Both the position numbers and the translations under genes were made by a program. DNA of 64,000 nt from Symsagittifera roscoffensis. Its lineage: Eukaryota; Xenacoelomorpha; Acoela; Convolutidae. The DNA lies in the NCBI RefSeq assembly GCF_963678635.1, contig NC_087064.1, positions 74,490,390-74,554,389 of the forward strand, read 5' to 3'. A model generated the notes under the pieces. That model made no database searches. It was not told the DNA's origin and worked only from the letters and a program-made list of their open reading frames with translations. Shown in pieces: positions 20,389 to 30,521 of this stretch (within the stretch, counting starts at the first letter, position 1; each line of letters begins with the position of its first letter).

Positions 20389-23244
20389 TTAACCTTGTGC
20401 GTTTTTATGAGAGTTTGCTGTAAACATTATTGGTTTGCGTGGCTTTTGGTTAAAAACCATTTCATATGGTGACATTCCTAGAGTTGTCGTGATTTGTGAA
20501 TTGTATGCTAAGGGAAATAATTTTACATCTGCTGACCATTCAGTATATCTTGTATCATTTCCATTGATGATACATCTAAGATATTCTTGTAGTGAACGGT
20601 TCATACCTTCGACTAAGCCGTTTGTCCAAGGTGCATGAGATGTACGTGGTTTGTGTTTGATGTTATATAAATGACATAGTGTGATGATTTCATTATTTAT
20701 GAATTCTGTACCGTTGTCTGTAACTAAAATTTCTGGTAGTCCAAATTTGGCTATCCAGTGTTCATAAAGCGTTGTGTAAGCGTAATAAGCGTTACAATGT
20801 GGTACTGGGTTAAGTGCTACATAATGTGTAAATGCGTCAACAATTACCATAATGTAGGAGTTTCCTTCGGATGAGGGTGAAATTGGTCCTTTTGTATCAA
20901 AGGAGATACGGTGGTTAAAGTACAAACTTTGTCCTTTAAAATCTTGTTTTTGTGCTATTTGTTTTTGATTTGGGTAAGGTTTATTTAGTTGGCATACTAT
21001 ACAGTCATTGCATAGTATTTTTATCCAAATTGGTGCATTTGGGAAATAAAAGTTTTGTATAAAATTTGAATATGTTTTCTCTGATCCAGAGTGTCCTTTA
21101 ATATTTTGTGTATGTGAAATATTAAAAGCTATGAGAATCATACTTAAAGGGAGACAGGGAACTGTAGATTCATTTAATTTGTATTCTAGAAGGTCTGTGT
21201 TTTCGTTAATTGTTGTATTATTGAATTTTCGAAAATATCGGAGGAGTGTTTTATTTCCTAAAATAGTTGTATCTGCCTTGATGGGTTTAGTTTTATATTT
21301 GTGCCATGATTTTAGTTGTCTAATTACTGGGTCAAGATTTTGGTATTGTTTCAATGTTGAAATTGTAATTGTTTCTGTTGGGGGGAGAAAAATGTTTTCT
21401 ATTTCTAATTTAGATAAGGGTATTGTATCAAGTGGGTCATGGAGGTCAAATACTTGATTTATTGTGTATTTTGAATCGTTTGTTTGTGGTCCTGATAAAT
21501 TTATTTTATCAGTTAGGTTTTCTTTTTCAATTAGTGGAAAAAGGTCTTTTTTATGCGAGTGTTGTTTTACTCTTTTTTGTTGGGTGTTGTTTTTTATCCA
21601 TTGTGAATATGGGATTGGTTTAAAAGTTGATGTTCCAAGTAGGTCAACTTCATAGTGATTATTTTGACAATCTAAATAAAGTGGAAAATGTTGTAGATTG
21701 TTTATCTGTGATTGTTCAACGTCAGTTTTTACTGCATATTTGCATTCTAGTCGGGGTGATGTTTCGTTTTTTGCAAGGTAGAATTTTATATTTTTGGGTA
21801 TTTCTACTGTAGTTTTACGTGTAAGTAATTCAGGTGGCGTATTTCGACTTAATGTGTCTGGTAATGCAAGATTCTTTCCTGCTGTCCAAACTATATGTAA
21901 GTTTGGAAATTTCATTAGAATTAATTGAAATCTGTAAACTCGGTGATTTGGGTTGGATTTTTGTGTAAAGAGAAAAATGATTGGTTTGTGATCTGTGAAT
22001 AGAACTGTTGGATGTTTTGATCCAAGTATCAGAAATTCATATTCTGTAAGTGTATAGATTATGGCTGTACATTCTCTCATTAGGGTTGAGAGTCTTAGCT
22101 CTGCTTGAGTGAATAATCGAGAATTTGCTGATATAAGGTTCATTTTGCTTGTACCATTATGTGATTGTAATAACGCTGCGCCGATGCCAAAGTTCGAAGC
22201 ATCGCACATTGCATAAAATGGTTGATTTGAATCTGGAATTGTGTTTGAAATTTGTTCAGTTAAGAGTTTCTTTATTTCTTCAAATCGTGCTTGATGTTCT
22301 GTATTCCATTCAAAATTATTTTGTTGTCTAAGTATATTATAGAATGGTCTTAGATATAATTGCATTTTATAAACATATTTGCTTAAAAAGTTTAACATTC
22401 CAAGGAATTCTTGGATTTTCTTTTTATTTGTCGGTGGTTGAAGTTTCTGAATAGCGTCAATGCGTGATTTTAATGGAGTGATTGTTTTTCTTTCTATGTT
22501 ATGTCCTAAGAATTTAACTCTTGTCAAAAAGAAGTGTGATTTATCAGGGGCGGCCTTCAGATTTTCGTTCTGAAGTATTTGGTGATATTGTTCTAAAACA
22601 TTGAACATTTCTTCTTTAGTCTGTGATTGCATAAAAACATCGTCTAAATAGGTGATTGCCTTTTTGTTGAGTATTAGTGGTCTAAAAATTTTGCTCATAA
22701 AAGCTGAAAATGCTGCTGGTCCTATAGATATTCCATAGAATAGGCGGTTGAATTCATATTGCTGATTTCCAATAACAAATTGTGTTAAGCGTCGCGATTG
22801 TTCATCTAGTGGCATTTGATTATATGCACTATTCATGTCTGCGGTTGTAAAGTATTTTCCGTTTATTTTTGTTAAAATAACTTGTATTGGTTCAATAGGC
22901 CAATTACACTTTGATTCATCTATGAGTGAGTTGAGGTATCTAGCGTCGAGAACGATTTTTAATGATTCTCCTTTGGCTAGAATGATAACAGGGTTGATAA
23001 ATGTGTTGCCTTTTGGTTGTTCTTCTTTATTTATTGGTGATATAATGTTGTATCGTTCTAAAATGTCGAGTAATCTGTTCACTTTATCGTGTAAGTGAAT
23101 TGGTACTTTACTTGCTCTTTGTTTTTTGAAAACTGCGTCTGGTTTTAATGGGAGATGTAGTGATGAGCTGATTTTGCCAACATCAAATTTGGATGTTGCA
23201 TAGACTGATGAATATTTAATTAGCTGTTTGGCTAATTTTTCAAA
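20389..23244 (-). CDS. pol: Pol: reverse transcriptase, RNase H and integrase core
   Basis: Counting residues from the first ATG at 23082, the reverse transcriptase palm has IVLDARYLN, TADMNSAYNQ and the active site YLDD at 145-148. RNase H follows with MCDASNFGIG, the Glu of MRECTA and the Asp of TDHKPI. The integrase has an HHCC zinc region (KGHSG to CNDCIVCQ) and the catalytic triad in SFDTKGP, VTDNGTEF and LVEGMN. All three enzyme sites are intact. The frame continues upstream of the ATG to the in-frame TAA at 23245, which separates it from protease in the same frame; that stop and the one at 20389 are lesions or sites of readthrough. The order RT, RNase H, integrase is that of Ty3/Gypsy elements. 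The product makes and integrates the DNA copy. Confidence 0.9.
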   Translation of the reverse strand, partial: FEKLAKQLIKYSSVYATSKFDVGKISSSLHLPLKPDAVFKKQRASKVPIHLHDKVNRLLDILERYNIISPINKEEQPKGNTFINPVIILAKGESLKIVLDARYLNSLIDESKCNWPIEPIQVILTKINGKYFTTADMNSAYNQMPLDEQSRRLTQFVIGNQQYEFNRLFYGISIGPAAFSAFMSKIFRPLILNKKAITYLDDVFMQSQTKEEMFNVLEQYHQILQNENLKAAPDKSHFFLTRVKFLGHNIERKTITPLKSRIDAIQKLQPPTNKKKIQEFLGMLNFLSKYVYKMQLYLRPFYNILRQQNNFEWNTEHQARFEEIKKLLTEQISNTIPDSNQPFYAMCDASNFGIGAALLQSHNGTSKMNLISANSRLFTQAELRLSTLMRECTAIIYTLTEYEFLILGSKHPTVLFTDHKPIIFLFTQKSNPNHRVYRFQLILMKFPNLHIVWTAGKNLALPDTLSRNTPPELLTRKTTVEIPKNIKFYLAKNETSPRLECKYAVKTDVEQSQINNLQHFPLYLDCQNNHYEVDLLGTSTFKPIPYSQWIKNNTQQKRVKQHSHKKDLFPLIEKENLTDKINLSGPQTNDSKYTINQVFDLHDPLDTIPLSKLEIENIFLPPTETITISTLKQYQNLDPVIRQLKSWHKYKTKPIKADTTILGNKTLLRYFRKFNNTTINENTDLLEYKLNESTVPCLPLSMILIAFNISHTQNIKGHSGSEKTYSNFIQNFYFPNAPIWIKILCNDCIVCQLNKPYPNQKQIAQKQDFKGQSLYFNHRISFDTKGPISPSSEGNSYIMVIVDAFTHYVALNPVPHCNAYYAYTTLYEHWIAKFGLPEILVTDNGTEFINNEIITLCHLYNIKHKPRTSHAPWTNGLVEGMNRSLQEYLRCIINGNDTRYTEWSADVKLFPLAYNSQITTTLGMSPYEMVFNQKPRKPIMFTANSHKNAQG

Positions 23245-24330
23245 TTAGTCTTGTGTTATTTGTGAATGTTGGAAATTAAACATTGTTAAAAATTTTTGTT
23301 GATTCTCTGTGTAGTTATTTATGTTGAATGTCGGTTTGAAATATGGGGTTTTTGTGAAATAATCCGTATTTCTTTTTTCGTTACTTATTATATTATTTAT
23401 GGATAATTCTTCATTAAGAATTGTGGATTGACAAATATCTAATAATTGGAGTATATTATTTACGCGATGTGCTTTTTCGTGTATTGGTGATATTGTAGCG
23501 TTGGTTTCGCAATAGCCTAAAAGTTCTAAAGGTAATGTTACTTGGTAAGGTGTATTGTTGTATACATGTAGAGATATAATATCTGAATTCGAGTTTTTCA
23601 AATATTTTATGGATGAGATTGTGATTTTGAAAAACTTATGGATAGGTTTGAATTCAAAGTCTGACATATAGAGTTGTTGTTTATTTTGTTTTTTATCATA
23701 TTGGTGAACTTGTTTTATTGAAAAATTATATATGTTTCCTGATAGTGGTTTCAGGTGTTTTCTTTGTTGGTTATATATTGGATAAAATTTTGAAAAGAAT
23801 GGTGGTTGTTTGTTTAATCTTTGAAAAAATGTTAGGGATGTGTCTTTTGTTTTTGTGTATTTATCTTTGATTAGTATTTTACTGTTTAATATGTTGATTG
23901 TTGGTATATATTTAGAGATAAATGGTATTCCAATGATATTGTGTTTAATATCAGTGATATGGAATATTTGTTTAAATGGTTTAGTTAATATTTTATTTAG
24001 CTCCATTGTTCTTGTGGGGAGAAGAGATAATTGAATTTTTCCATAGTTTACCAATGTTGATCCTTGTGCTGTTGCTAGTTTACTGGAGGTTTCAAGAGGT
24101 GTTAATTTTGGGTGTAATGTTTTTATCTCATTCCATGTGGGAATGTTTATTATATTTGATTCTGCTCCTGAATCAATTAAAAAATCAATTTCAAGATCTG
24201 GTGGTTGAAATTCTTTGTTTCTTGGACTTTCTAAGAGAAATGGTATTGTCCAAATTTTTTCTTTGGGTTGTTCTTTTTGTATATTTTGATAGATGTGATT
24301 TGTATTTAAGCATTTTGTTTTTGGATTCTA
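23245..24330 (-). CDS. Retroelement aspartic protease
   Basis: The frame opens after TAG near 24331. The catalytic motif DSGAES (aspartic protease D-S/T-G) is encoded near 24170, followed by the usual second signature HNIIGIPFI and then about 180 further residues of an Asn/Ile-rich linker before the TAA at 23245, after which RT continues in the same frame. There is no ATG ahead of the catalytic motif, so it is expressed as part of Gag-Pol. The enzyme would cut the polyprotein. Confidence 0.8.
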
Positions 24331-24458
24331 ATTGGGTTGACTTGTAGTGTTAATTCCATTAGTTTTTTGCGTCGTCGGTGTGGAATGGATGGGTTCAATA
24401 TAATAATTGTGAAGGAGTTCTGATTGATTTTCATTATGTGTGATGAAAATGGTTGTTC

Positions 24459-25606
24459 TTATATAATAGGTTCATAGTCATTTTCGACTGCTATCATATT
24501 GATGGAGATAGTGTTTTCTGTTTCACTTTCTGAGTCTGATGATCCACAGTTTATTTGATTGAGTTGTAACGTATCATTTACTGTGTCATCAATACCTGGA
24601 GGGTCTGATGTTGTTTCTGGATTTGATTGTACTTGATTTATATTTCTTTGATGTTTAGGTGTACTACTTCTATGGCGATTATTAGAGTTATTATAATGAT
24701 TATTATTCCTGTGTGGTGATTGGGAATAATTTCTATAATGATTATTATAGCTTGAATGTCGATTTTGTGAATTATTTCGTGATCTGTTTTGATAATTATT
24801 GTTTGGTCTGTTATAGTTTGATCTATTATATGAGTTATTCCTTGATCGATTGTTCGGGTAATTCTGGTTTCGGTTGTTTGAATAACTTCTATTTCGATTA
24901 TTGGAGTAGTTTCTATTTCTATTATATGATGAGTTTCGTGATTGATTGTTTGGATAGTAATTATTTCTTGATTGGGAATTAGATCTAGAAACAAATTGTG
25001 TTATGTTTGAATTAGATCTGGAGTAGTTATTTCTACTATTTGTTCTATTGTAGTGATTTTGTGACGAATTTTGTGTATTTTTTCGTTCTGGCGATCTTCC
25101 TCTATAACTTGAGTTATGTGGTGATTGATTTCTTGTATAATTTGTATTGTTCGGGAGTGGTTTTCCTGAACTGTTGTTGCTGTACACAGTTTTGTTCGGT
25201 AGATTTTGATCTTTTTTCATGTATTGATAGAATGATTTATTTGGTTCTTTATATTTTTGAGGTTTATTTTGATTGTCTTGCTGTTTTTTTCTACATTCAG
25301 AAATACTATGTCCGTATCGTCGGCAATAATTACACCATTTTTTGAAAGATGGTTTGCCTTTAAAGTTTGGATGTTTTTCGTAAATATTGAGTATTTCAGT
25401 GATTTTTTCAACGAGGTCTGTATCTGATTCCTGTATATTGTTGATACTTGTGGTATTTGTTTCGATTCGGTTAACATATTGTAATTTCAGATTTTCTGTT
25501 TCTTCGAGTTTCATTGTGATTTCTGCTTGTTCTAGTTTGTCTACTAGTTTTCGAAAATCTAAATCGGGTTCTCGAATTGAAGAAGGATGGGATGCTCTCT
25601 TTTTTT
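24459..25606 (-). CDS. gag: Gag C-terminal part with zinc knuckle (nucleocapsid-like)
   Basis: The frame opens at the A7 run (25600-25606 on the minus strand) where the preceding gag frame shifts; its first ATG is 25514. In the protein counted from that ATG, residues 62-75 form one CCHC knuckle, CNYCRRYGHSISEC (C-X2-C-X4-H-X4-C). The following 200 residues are dominated by Asn, Arg, Ser and Tyr repeats (SRNNSYNRN-like), probably an RNA-binding disordered tail, and the last 50 residues are acidic. It packages RNA in such elements. It ends at 24459 before the protease frame. Confidence 0.8.
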
Positions 25607-25851
25607 ATTGCTATTTTCCTTAATTGCGGTGTTAAGGTCATCATTAGGATTTCTGTCATCTTTGTGTTTTTATAGTCATGTGTATTTAATGAATATGCTT
25701 TTCGAACTAGTGTTTCGATGCGTACTGCTAATTGCTTGATGGTTTCATTTGGTAATCTGCGAATTTCATTACATAAAACTCTTTGTTATTGTTTGTTTCT
25801 TTCGGAGTCAAACATTTTTGAAAATTCTTGTGTGAACCTTTTCCAATTTGA
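25607..25851 (-). pseudogene. gag: Middle of gag, interrupted by stops and a frameshift
   Basis: This segment continues the gag frame beyond the TAA at 25852. It holds a further in-frame TAA at 25788-25786, and the frame is lost at an A7 run (25600-25606). The residues between are of the capsid type (LPNETI, LTPQLRK). Both stops and the shift indicate decay or, for the A7 run, a sequencing or programmed slip. Confidence 0.7.
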
Positions 25852-27864
25852 TTATATTTCTAGGGGCAATACTGAAAACAATTTTTGGGCTGCGCCGTCT
25901 AAAGTTGTTTGTATCAACGCTGTGCGTCGATGTATCCAGTTTTGATGTAGTGGCGTATTAATTAGTTCAGGTCCTATATTTAAAATCAAATTTGCTGTTA
26001 CTGCTTTTAAATAGTCTTCTACAGAATATTCAGGGTCTGTTCCTGTGAATACCATTAAAGGTTTATTTGATGTTATTGATGATCCACCCATAGGGTATGG
26101 ATTCATTGTCATTTGTAATGATTCTGCTGCATTTGGCATTTGAGAAAAATTTGAAAGTTGATTTCTTGTTATTTCGTGTTGTTGAAGATAATATGGGAGT
26201 GGTATTTCATTTTGCATTTGTGTCGGTTGATACGAGTGTGTGATCATTGGGTTTTGTTGCTGAATTGGTTGAAAATATTGTGTAATAATTGGGTTTTGTT
26301 GCTGAATTGGTTGTTGATTTTGTTTATCTATCGGTTGTGGAGAAAAAATTCGATGATTTGTATGTGGTTTCTGTACTCCTTGTCCACGATATTCTTGATT
26401 ATATGGTGCAAATATATCTGGTTGTAAAAAATCATCATCTGAGGATAAGTAATCTATTTGATAAGATGTTTGTTTTTTATTTTTATTTTGTTGAGAAAAT
26501 GGATAATTTTCACTACGATCCTGTGGAGGATGTAAATTTGTTTGAAAATTTACTGAATTAGTTTGTGCCATTGGGTTATCCCAGTTTCGAGATCTTGTAT
26601 AATTATTAAAATTTTTTCGTGGGGGATAATTTGTTTTTGATGGATGTGTGTAATTATAATTATGTTCTGCAAAATTGTTTCTAGTGAACGTTTTATGTGT
26701 TTTTGACGGTATTGTCATGGGTCTGTATGTTTGATAATCCATGTGTGAAAATTTTGGGGCAACCGAAGGTTTAACGGTTGATTGTAAGGTTACCTGTGTT
26801 TGTGAAGGGTTTGTATTTCTTGGTGTTGTTAAATTTGGACGTATCGGTGAAATGCTTTGTTGTGTAGTTGTTGTGTGTACGATTTCTTCATTTATGAAGT
26901 GTGATGGTGTCTGGATATCTTGTTGAGTGAGATTTCTAGTTCCATTGAGGTTTTCATTGTGTATGACTGTGGAGTTTAAACTATTATTTTGCATATCAGC
27001 TAAAAATGTATTATAGTTTAATGGTGTTGCATCAATGGTTAATGGTATTACTCTTACATAATCTCTTACATAAGATATCGTACTTATTGCTTGACTTGAG
27101 ATTGATTGTGGGAAGTTTATGAATGCGGGATGAGACCATTCGGGGTCCCAAACATAATCTGATTGTTCTGTGATGGCAGTATCATCGTTTGAGTTTTGGG
27201 GTCTAAAATTTTTTCTTGCTTGTGAAATTAAATCAATATTATGTGTGAAATAATCTATTATGAACCATGCCAAAATTTTTTGTAAGTCGTGTTTTGTATG
27301 TTGCGAAACTTCATCTTTCGTGAAATTTTCTTTAATTATATTTAGAAAACTAGAGAGTAGTGTGATTTCATGTCGTACTCTTATGTGTTTAGATGTTTCT
27401 GTCGGTGAGACATTTGAGATTGGGATTTCGTTTTCTAATATCGAGATATAACTATATATTATTGCAAAAACTTCATTGGTGAATATGGAGTTTGCTCTTT
27501 GTGAGTTATGATATTGTATGCTTTTTATATATTCTGAGAATACTTTTGAAAATTCTAAATCAAGGTCGTCTGTTTGAATTACCAATTTGCTGTGATTCTG
27601 GTTTGGTGAGCTGAATTCTATGGAGTAGATTCCGTATTGCTGTGTTAAGTTGCATATATCTTTCAAATAGTGATCAATAATTTGTCTTTTGATTTTTACA
27701 TCTGGGAACTCTGTTTTACATGGACTGATTCCGGGTTCAAACAAATTTAAGAGTAAATTTTTGCAAAATATATGCTGTCCTCTATCAGTGGTTGCATCTA
27801 CGATAAAGGGGAAGATATCATCATCATCTGGACTTTCTTCACCTGGGGTGTGTGTTGAGCTCAT
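25852..27864 (-). CDS. gag: Gag N-terminal and capsid part (670 residues)
   Basis: A long Gag starting at ATG 27864. Residues 1-290 are of mixed composition and unassigned, about 290-600 are Gln/Asn/Pro-rich with HTNHRIF and repeated QPIQQQNPMIT-like steps (two direct copies near 26240-26320), and the end carries the retrotransposon-gag signature FTGTDPEYSVEDYL and HQNWIHRRTALI. It stops at 25852 in the middle of the capsid domain, so the open frame is truncated relative to the intact gene. Its ATG overlaps the end of the basic ATG-less frame upstream. It would form the particle shell. Confidence 0.8.
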   Translation of the reverse strand: MSSTHTPGEESPDDDDIFPFIVDATTDRGQHIFCKNLLLNLFEPGISPCKTEFPDVKIKRQIIDHYLKDICNLTQQYGIYSIEFSSPNQNHSKLVIQTDDLDLEFSKVFSEYIKSIQYHNSQRANSIFTNEVFAIIYSYISILENEIPISNVSPTETSKHIRVRHEITLLSSFLNIIKENFTKDEVSQHTKHDLQKILAWFIIDYFTHNIDLISQARKNFRPQNSNDDTAITEQSDYVWDPEWSHPAFINFPQSISSQAISTISYVRDYVRVIPLTIDATPLNYNTFLADMQNNSLNSTVIHNENLNGTRNLTQQDIQTPSHFINEEIVHTTTTQQSISPIRPNLTTPRNTNPSQTQVTLQSTVKPSVAPKFSHMDYQTYRPMTIPSKTHKTFTRNNFAEHNYNYTHPSKTNYPPRKNFNNYTRSRNWDNPMAQTNSVNFQTNLHPPQDRSENYPFSQQNKNKKQTSYQIDYLSSDDDFLQPDIFAPYNQEYRGQGVQKPHTNHRIFSPQPIDKQNQQPIQQQNPIITQYFQPIQQQNPMITHSYQPTQMQNEIPLPYYLQQHEITRNQLSNFSQMPNAAESLQMTMNPYPMGGSSITSNKPLMVFTGTDPEYSVEDYLKAVTANLILNIGPELINTPLHQNWIHRRTALIQTTLDGAAQKLFSVLPLEI

Positions 27865-28243
27865 TTTTTCGTTTGATGACTGTTAATATGTAATTATCAA
27901 TGTGTCTAATTGGTTGATTCCAATTGTATAAATGTACTGGTTTGTGTTTATATTGCTTTTTTATTCTTCTTTTTCCTCTTTTTGATGAATTTGAAGTTGT
28001 TTCTGAGTCGGAAAAATATAATTGATCGTGAATGGGGCAATTTTTATCTATAGATTCTTTTAATTTATAAAGTTCGTCTAAACTGCTGGTTTCTGATTCT
28101 GAAAATGCGTTTCGGTTTTTTGAAAATCTTTTTCGTGTTATTTGTCTTTGTTTAGTTATTATTTTTCTTTTTAGTGTTTGTCGTTTTGTTCTAATGTATC
28201 CAACTGTTTGTGTATGAGGGGTGATTACAAGGTCGTATTTTTG
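27839..28243 (-). CDS. Open frame without ATG, very basic, upstream of gag
   Basis: Between TAA (28246-28244) and TGA (27841-27839) there are 134 sense codons with no ATG. The first half is strongly basic (for example KRQTLKRK and TRKRFSKNR), the middle acidic and Ser-rich (FSESETSSLDEL, FSDSETTSNSS), then again basic (KRGKRRIKK). An arginine-rich region next to acidic patches is reminiscent of small nuclear RNA-binding regulators of complex retroviruses, but this is only a composition argument. It overlaps the gag start by 26 bases in another frame. Splicing from an upstream start is the simplest explanation. Confidence 0.4.
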   Translation of the reverse strand, partial: QKYDLVITPHTQTVGYIRTKRQTLKRKIITKQRQITRKRFSKNRNAFSESETSSLDELYKLKESIDKNCPIHDQLYFSDSETTSNSSKRGKRRIKKQYKHKPVHLYNWNQPIRHIDNYILTVIKRKNELNTHPR

Positions 28244-29667
28244 TTATCTATTTCACAATTGTGTAAAACGATTGTTTGTTTATTTCCTAGGTTTTTAAAT
28301 GACATAAGGTTTAGGATGACGGATGCAAAAGGTTGTTAAATGATTTCTATTTTCTTAGACTGTTAGTCCTTACAATTTTTTGGTTAGCTTAACTTGGGTC
28401 TATTTGTTCAGGGTTGGAGAGAAAAGTATATCGTTTCCGAAGAATGATTTTATACTTTCTCGTGGCTAGTATAAGCTAAGGTGTTAACTTACTTAATCTT
28501 ACTGAAGGGTAGTGATTGTGTTCAAGGGTTGGAGAATAGTGAATCGATCCACAAGGTTCAGGTATAATTAGAACGCGAGTAGTTCGTTAGATACTATTTT
28601 AAACTTACTAAGTCTAAGATTTATCCTGGGTCTGGTAAGAGGGGGGATCAAGTGAAGGATGAATAACCGAAGTTCTTCACTGTTTATCCTAATTTGAATG
28701 ATTAGTTTTGTTCAAAAATTTCTGTTAGTCCTGGGTTTTTAGAAAGGGTTGGATAGTGAATCGACGTTTGAGGTCGTTAGACACTAGCTAAGTGGGTGGG
28801 GGAGAACAAAATTGTTCTTTTTGATCCAAGGATAGGCCTTGATGATCAAGTTTTAAATTTAATTAAATAGAAAATGATTTAAGATCCAAGGATGAGCCTT
28901 GATGATCTGATTTTAAATTTAAGTGAATTTAAGTTTAAAATGATTTAAATTTGTGTAGAGAAAAGATTTAGTGTTTTTATGATATTAGTGAGCTTATGAA
29001 TGCTGTTATGTTTAGGTGATGAAGCTGGAACAACAGGATGATTTATGATTACTTAACCATTTATTGTCATGCTACTAATTTTTGTTTTGATTTTTCAATA
29101 AATATTTTTCAAACATGTTTTGTATATTACTGCAGAATTTAGGAAAACGATCTGAGATCTTTTTATCACTCGTTATTGTATATTAATAATTTTGTTTAGC
29201 GCCTGAAATGATTTTGAAGGTTGACTTCAAGATTTTATGTTTGCAAATGAAAATCTAAATTCATTGCTAGTAGTATTCTAAATACAAAAGTTTGTGTTGG
29301 CTTTTGCCGAACTATCATATAACTATATGGTAAGTTTCTACTTTGTCGTATGTCGTCTTTTTCTTTTTTCGTCCTAGTTTCATGTGGATATCATTTCCTG
29401 GCTTTCTTTTTTTCCTTTCGTCAAAGATTTGTCATGCTATTAAAGTTTGTTATTCAAAACAAGCCTAAGGATTTCACACATTTGTTTGAATTAACACTTG
29501 GTTTGCGTCTACTAGTTTATTTGCCTGAAGCTATTTATGTTAAAACAGTGATTGAGCTCAATACGAGTATTTTATTAGTTGTAAATTGGTAAAAACCAAA
29601 ACATATACAAGTCGAAGTATAAAAAAGACGAACAGTAAAAATCATCTGAAAATATATGTTTCAGACT
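28244..29667. other. Leader or flank of the retroelement with short internal repeats
   Basis: No protein was recognised. Two 40-base direct copies beginning GATCCAAGGAT (28823 and 28883) and three diverged copies of a GGGTTGGA...GTGAATCG or TATATCG segment (about 28409, 28521 and 28746) are present. On the minus strand there are GTAAG donors (GT at 28502 and 28492). This may hold the 5' LTR and leader, but no matching copy was found on the left side. From about 29000 the sequence is plain AT-rich DNA up to the Polinton polymerase. Confidence 0.35.
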
Positions 29668-30185
29668 TTAATGTTTATTGTTTTGGTTTTCTTTGCGCTG
29701 TTTTTTAGACGGTCGTTCTTCTGAAGCTTCAGATAAAATAAATGGGTTTTTTATAGGGGGACGTTCACGGACTCGGCTACTAGAAGCTTCTTCTTCTTCT
29801 TGCAGCTCTGCTTCTGAGTAGGGCCGCTGTAAAAATCCCCAATCCGGAAGTGTAAAATCGGGAGAACTGTTATCAGTTTCATTGTATGAGTTGGCCCACT
29901 CGGTGTCCATGTAAATGTCTTCTAGAAAAGCATTTTCTTCAGCGGCTTTATGGCCAAAGGGCACTGTCGAAATTCCGTCGAAAAGTAGAAAACGTTTTGA
30001 GTCGAATGGTGATAATGCAAGTTTGTTTTGTTTCACTGTCATATTGGTGTGACCTTTCGAAACTATATTATAGTTGTATACTCTCATTGTTTTTCCAGTG
30101 AATAATGTGTCCCTGAAGGTTTGGTGGACCAATTCTCTCTGTGCACTCCGTTTAATTCCTTTGGCACTCAATTTTTGAGTGCCTT
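29668..30185 (-). CDS. polB: Polinton DNA polymerase, C-terminal exon
   Basis: The end of the protein-primed polymerase: the segment VKQNKLALSPFD with DGISTVPFGH is the conserved C-terminal signature of Polinton polymerases. It is followed by an acidic tail (EEEEASSS) and a basic end (RPSKKQRKE, NLS-like). The exon begins at 30185 after a strong acceptor (TTCTGTTTAG, AG at 30187-30186), and its frame is continuous with the upstream exon across the proposed intron. The first Met-like codon at 30171 is therefore not the start of a separate gene. Confidence 0.8.
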
Positions 30186-30521
30186 CTAAACAGAAGCAAA
30201 ATTATTATTCTTTTCTACAACGTAGGGGATAGCTTCATTTCACTTCAGCCACTCAATTTATACCGAACAAAATTCAAAATTTGATTCATTTTACCAAAAA
30301 AGAGCAGAAGACTCCAAATTATGATTAAAAAAGTGGAAAAAAGAGGGAATATGTTGTCAGATAAATCAACGTTTAGGCAACATTGTATAATGTTGCCTAA
30401 ATCAGCTAAATGCCCATAGTTTAATGCAACAAATTAAGGGGTGTAGGTAGGTTGGTGGTGATATTTTTGTTCTGTAAAAGGTAGGAATGGGGGGTGGAAG
30501 GGTGGCTTAAATTTTATTTAC
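30186..30521 (-). other. Proposed 336-base intron in the Polinton polymerase gene
   Basis: On the minus strand the donor GTAAAT (GT at 30521-30520) follows the upstream coding exon at the point where its frame would otherwise stop, and the acceptor TTCTGTTTAG (AG at 30187-30186) precedes the conserved C-terminal exon in the matching phase. The inside is AT-rich, has stops in all frames and contains a perfect 13-bp hairpin. Confidence 0.65.
30372..30401. repeat. Perfect 13-bp hairpin with GTAT loop
   Basis: TTTAGGCAACATT (30372-30384), loop GTAT, and the exact reverse complement (30389-30401). It lies within the proposed polymerase intron. It could be a miniature insertion, a structured intron element or a recombination site. 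Confidence 0.7.

Larger units (their letters stand above)
13065..28243 (-). mobile_element. Env-bearing Ty3/Gypsy-class retroelement with large 3' accessory region (decayed)
   Basis: In minus-strand order it reads: basic ATG-less frame, gag, zinc-knuckle part, protease, RT/RNase H/integrase, integrase C-terminus, two small membrane frames, ATG-less Pro/Ser/Thr-rich frame, glycoprotein N and C halves, and a 602-residue unknown. Domain order (protease, RT, RNase H, integrase) places it in Ty3/Gypsy (Metaviridae). The coding strand is rich in A and C and poor in G throughout, which marks the limits roughly as 11-13 kb to 28-29 kb. Lesions seen: stops at 25852, 25786-25788, 23245 and 20389; shifts near 25600, in 20225-20389, and at 16527-16546. 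LTRs were not identified, so true ends are unknown. Confidence 0.8.

Noticed and set aside
20389-25852. Reassigned stop codons (TAA/TAG read as Gln) to explain open pol with in-frame stops
   Set aside because: Other genes in the window use TAA, TAG and TGA as ordinary stops, and frameshifts are also present, so decay is simpler.
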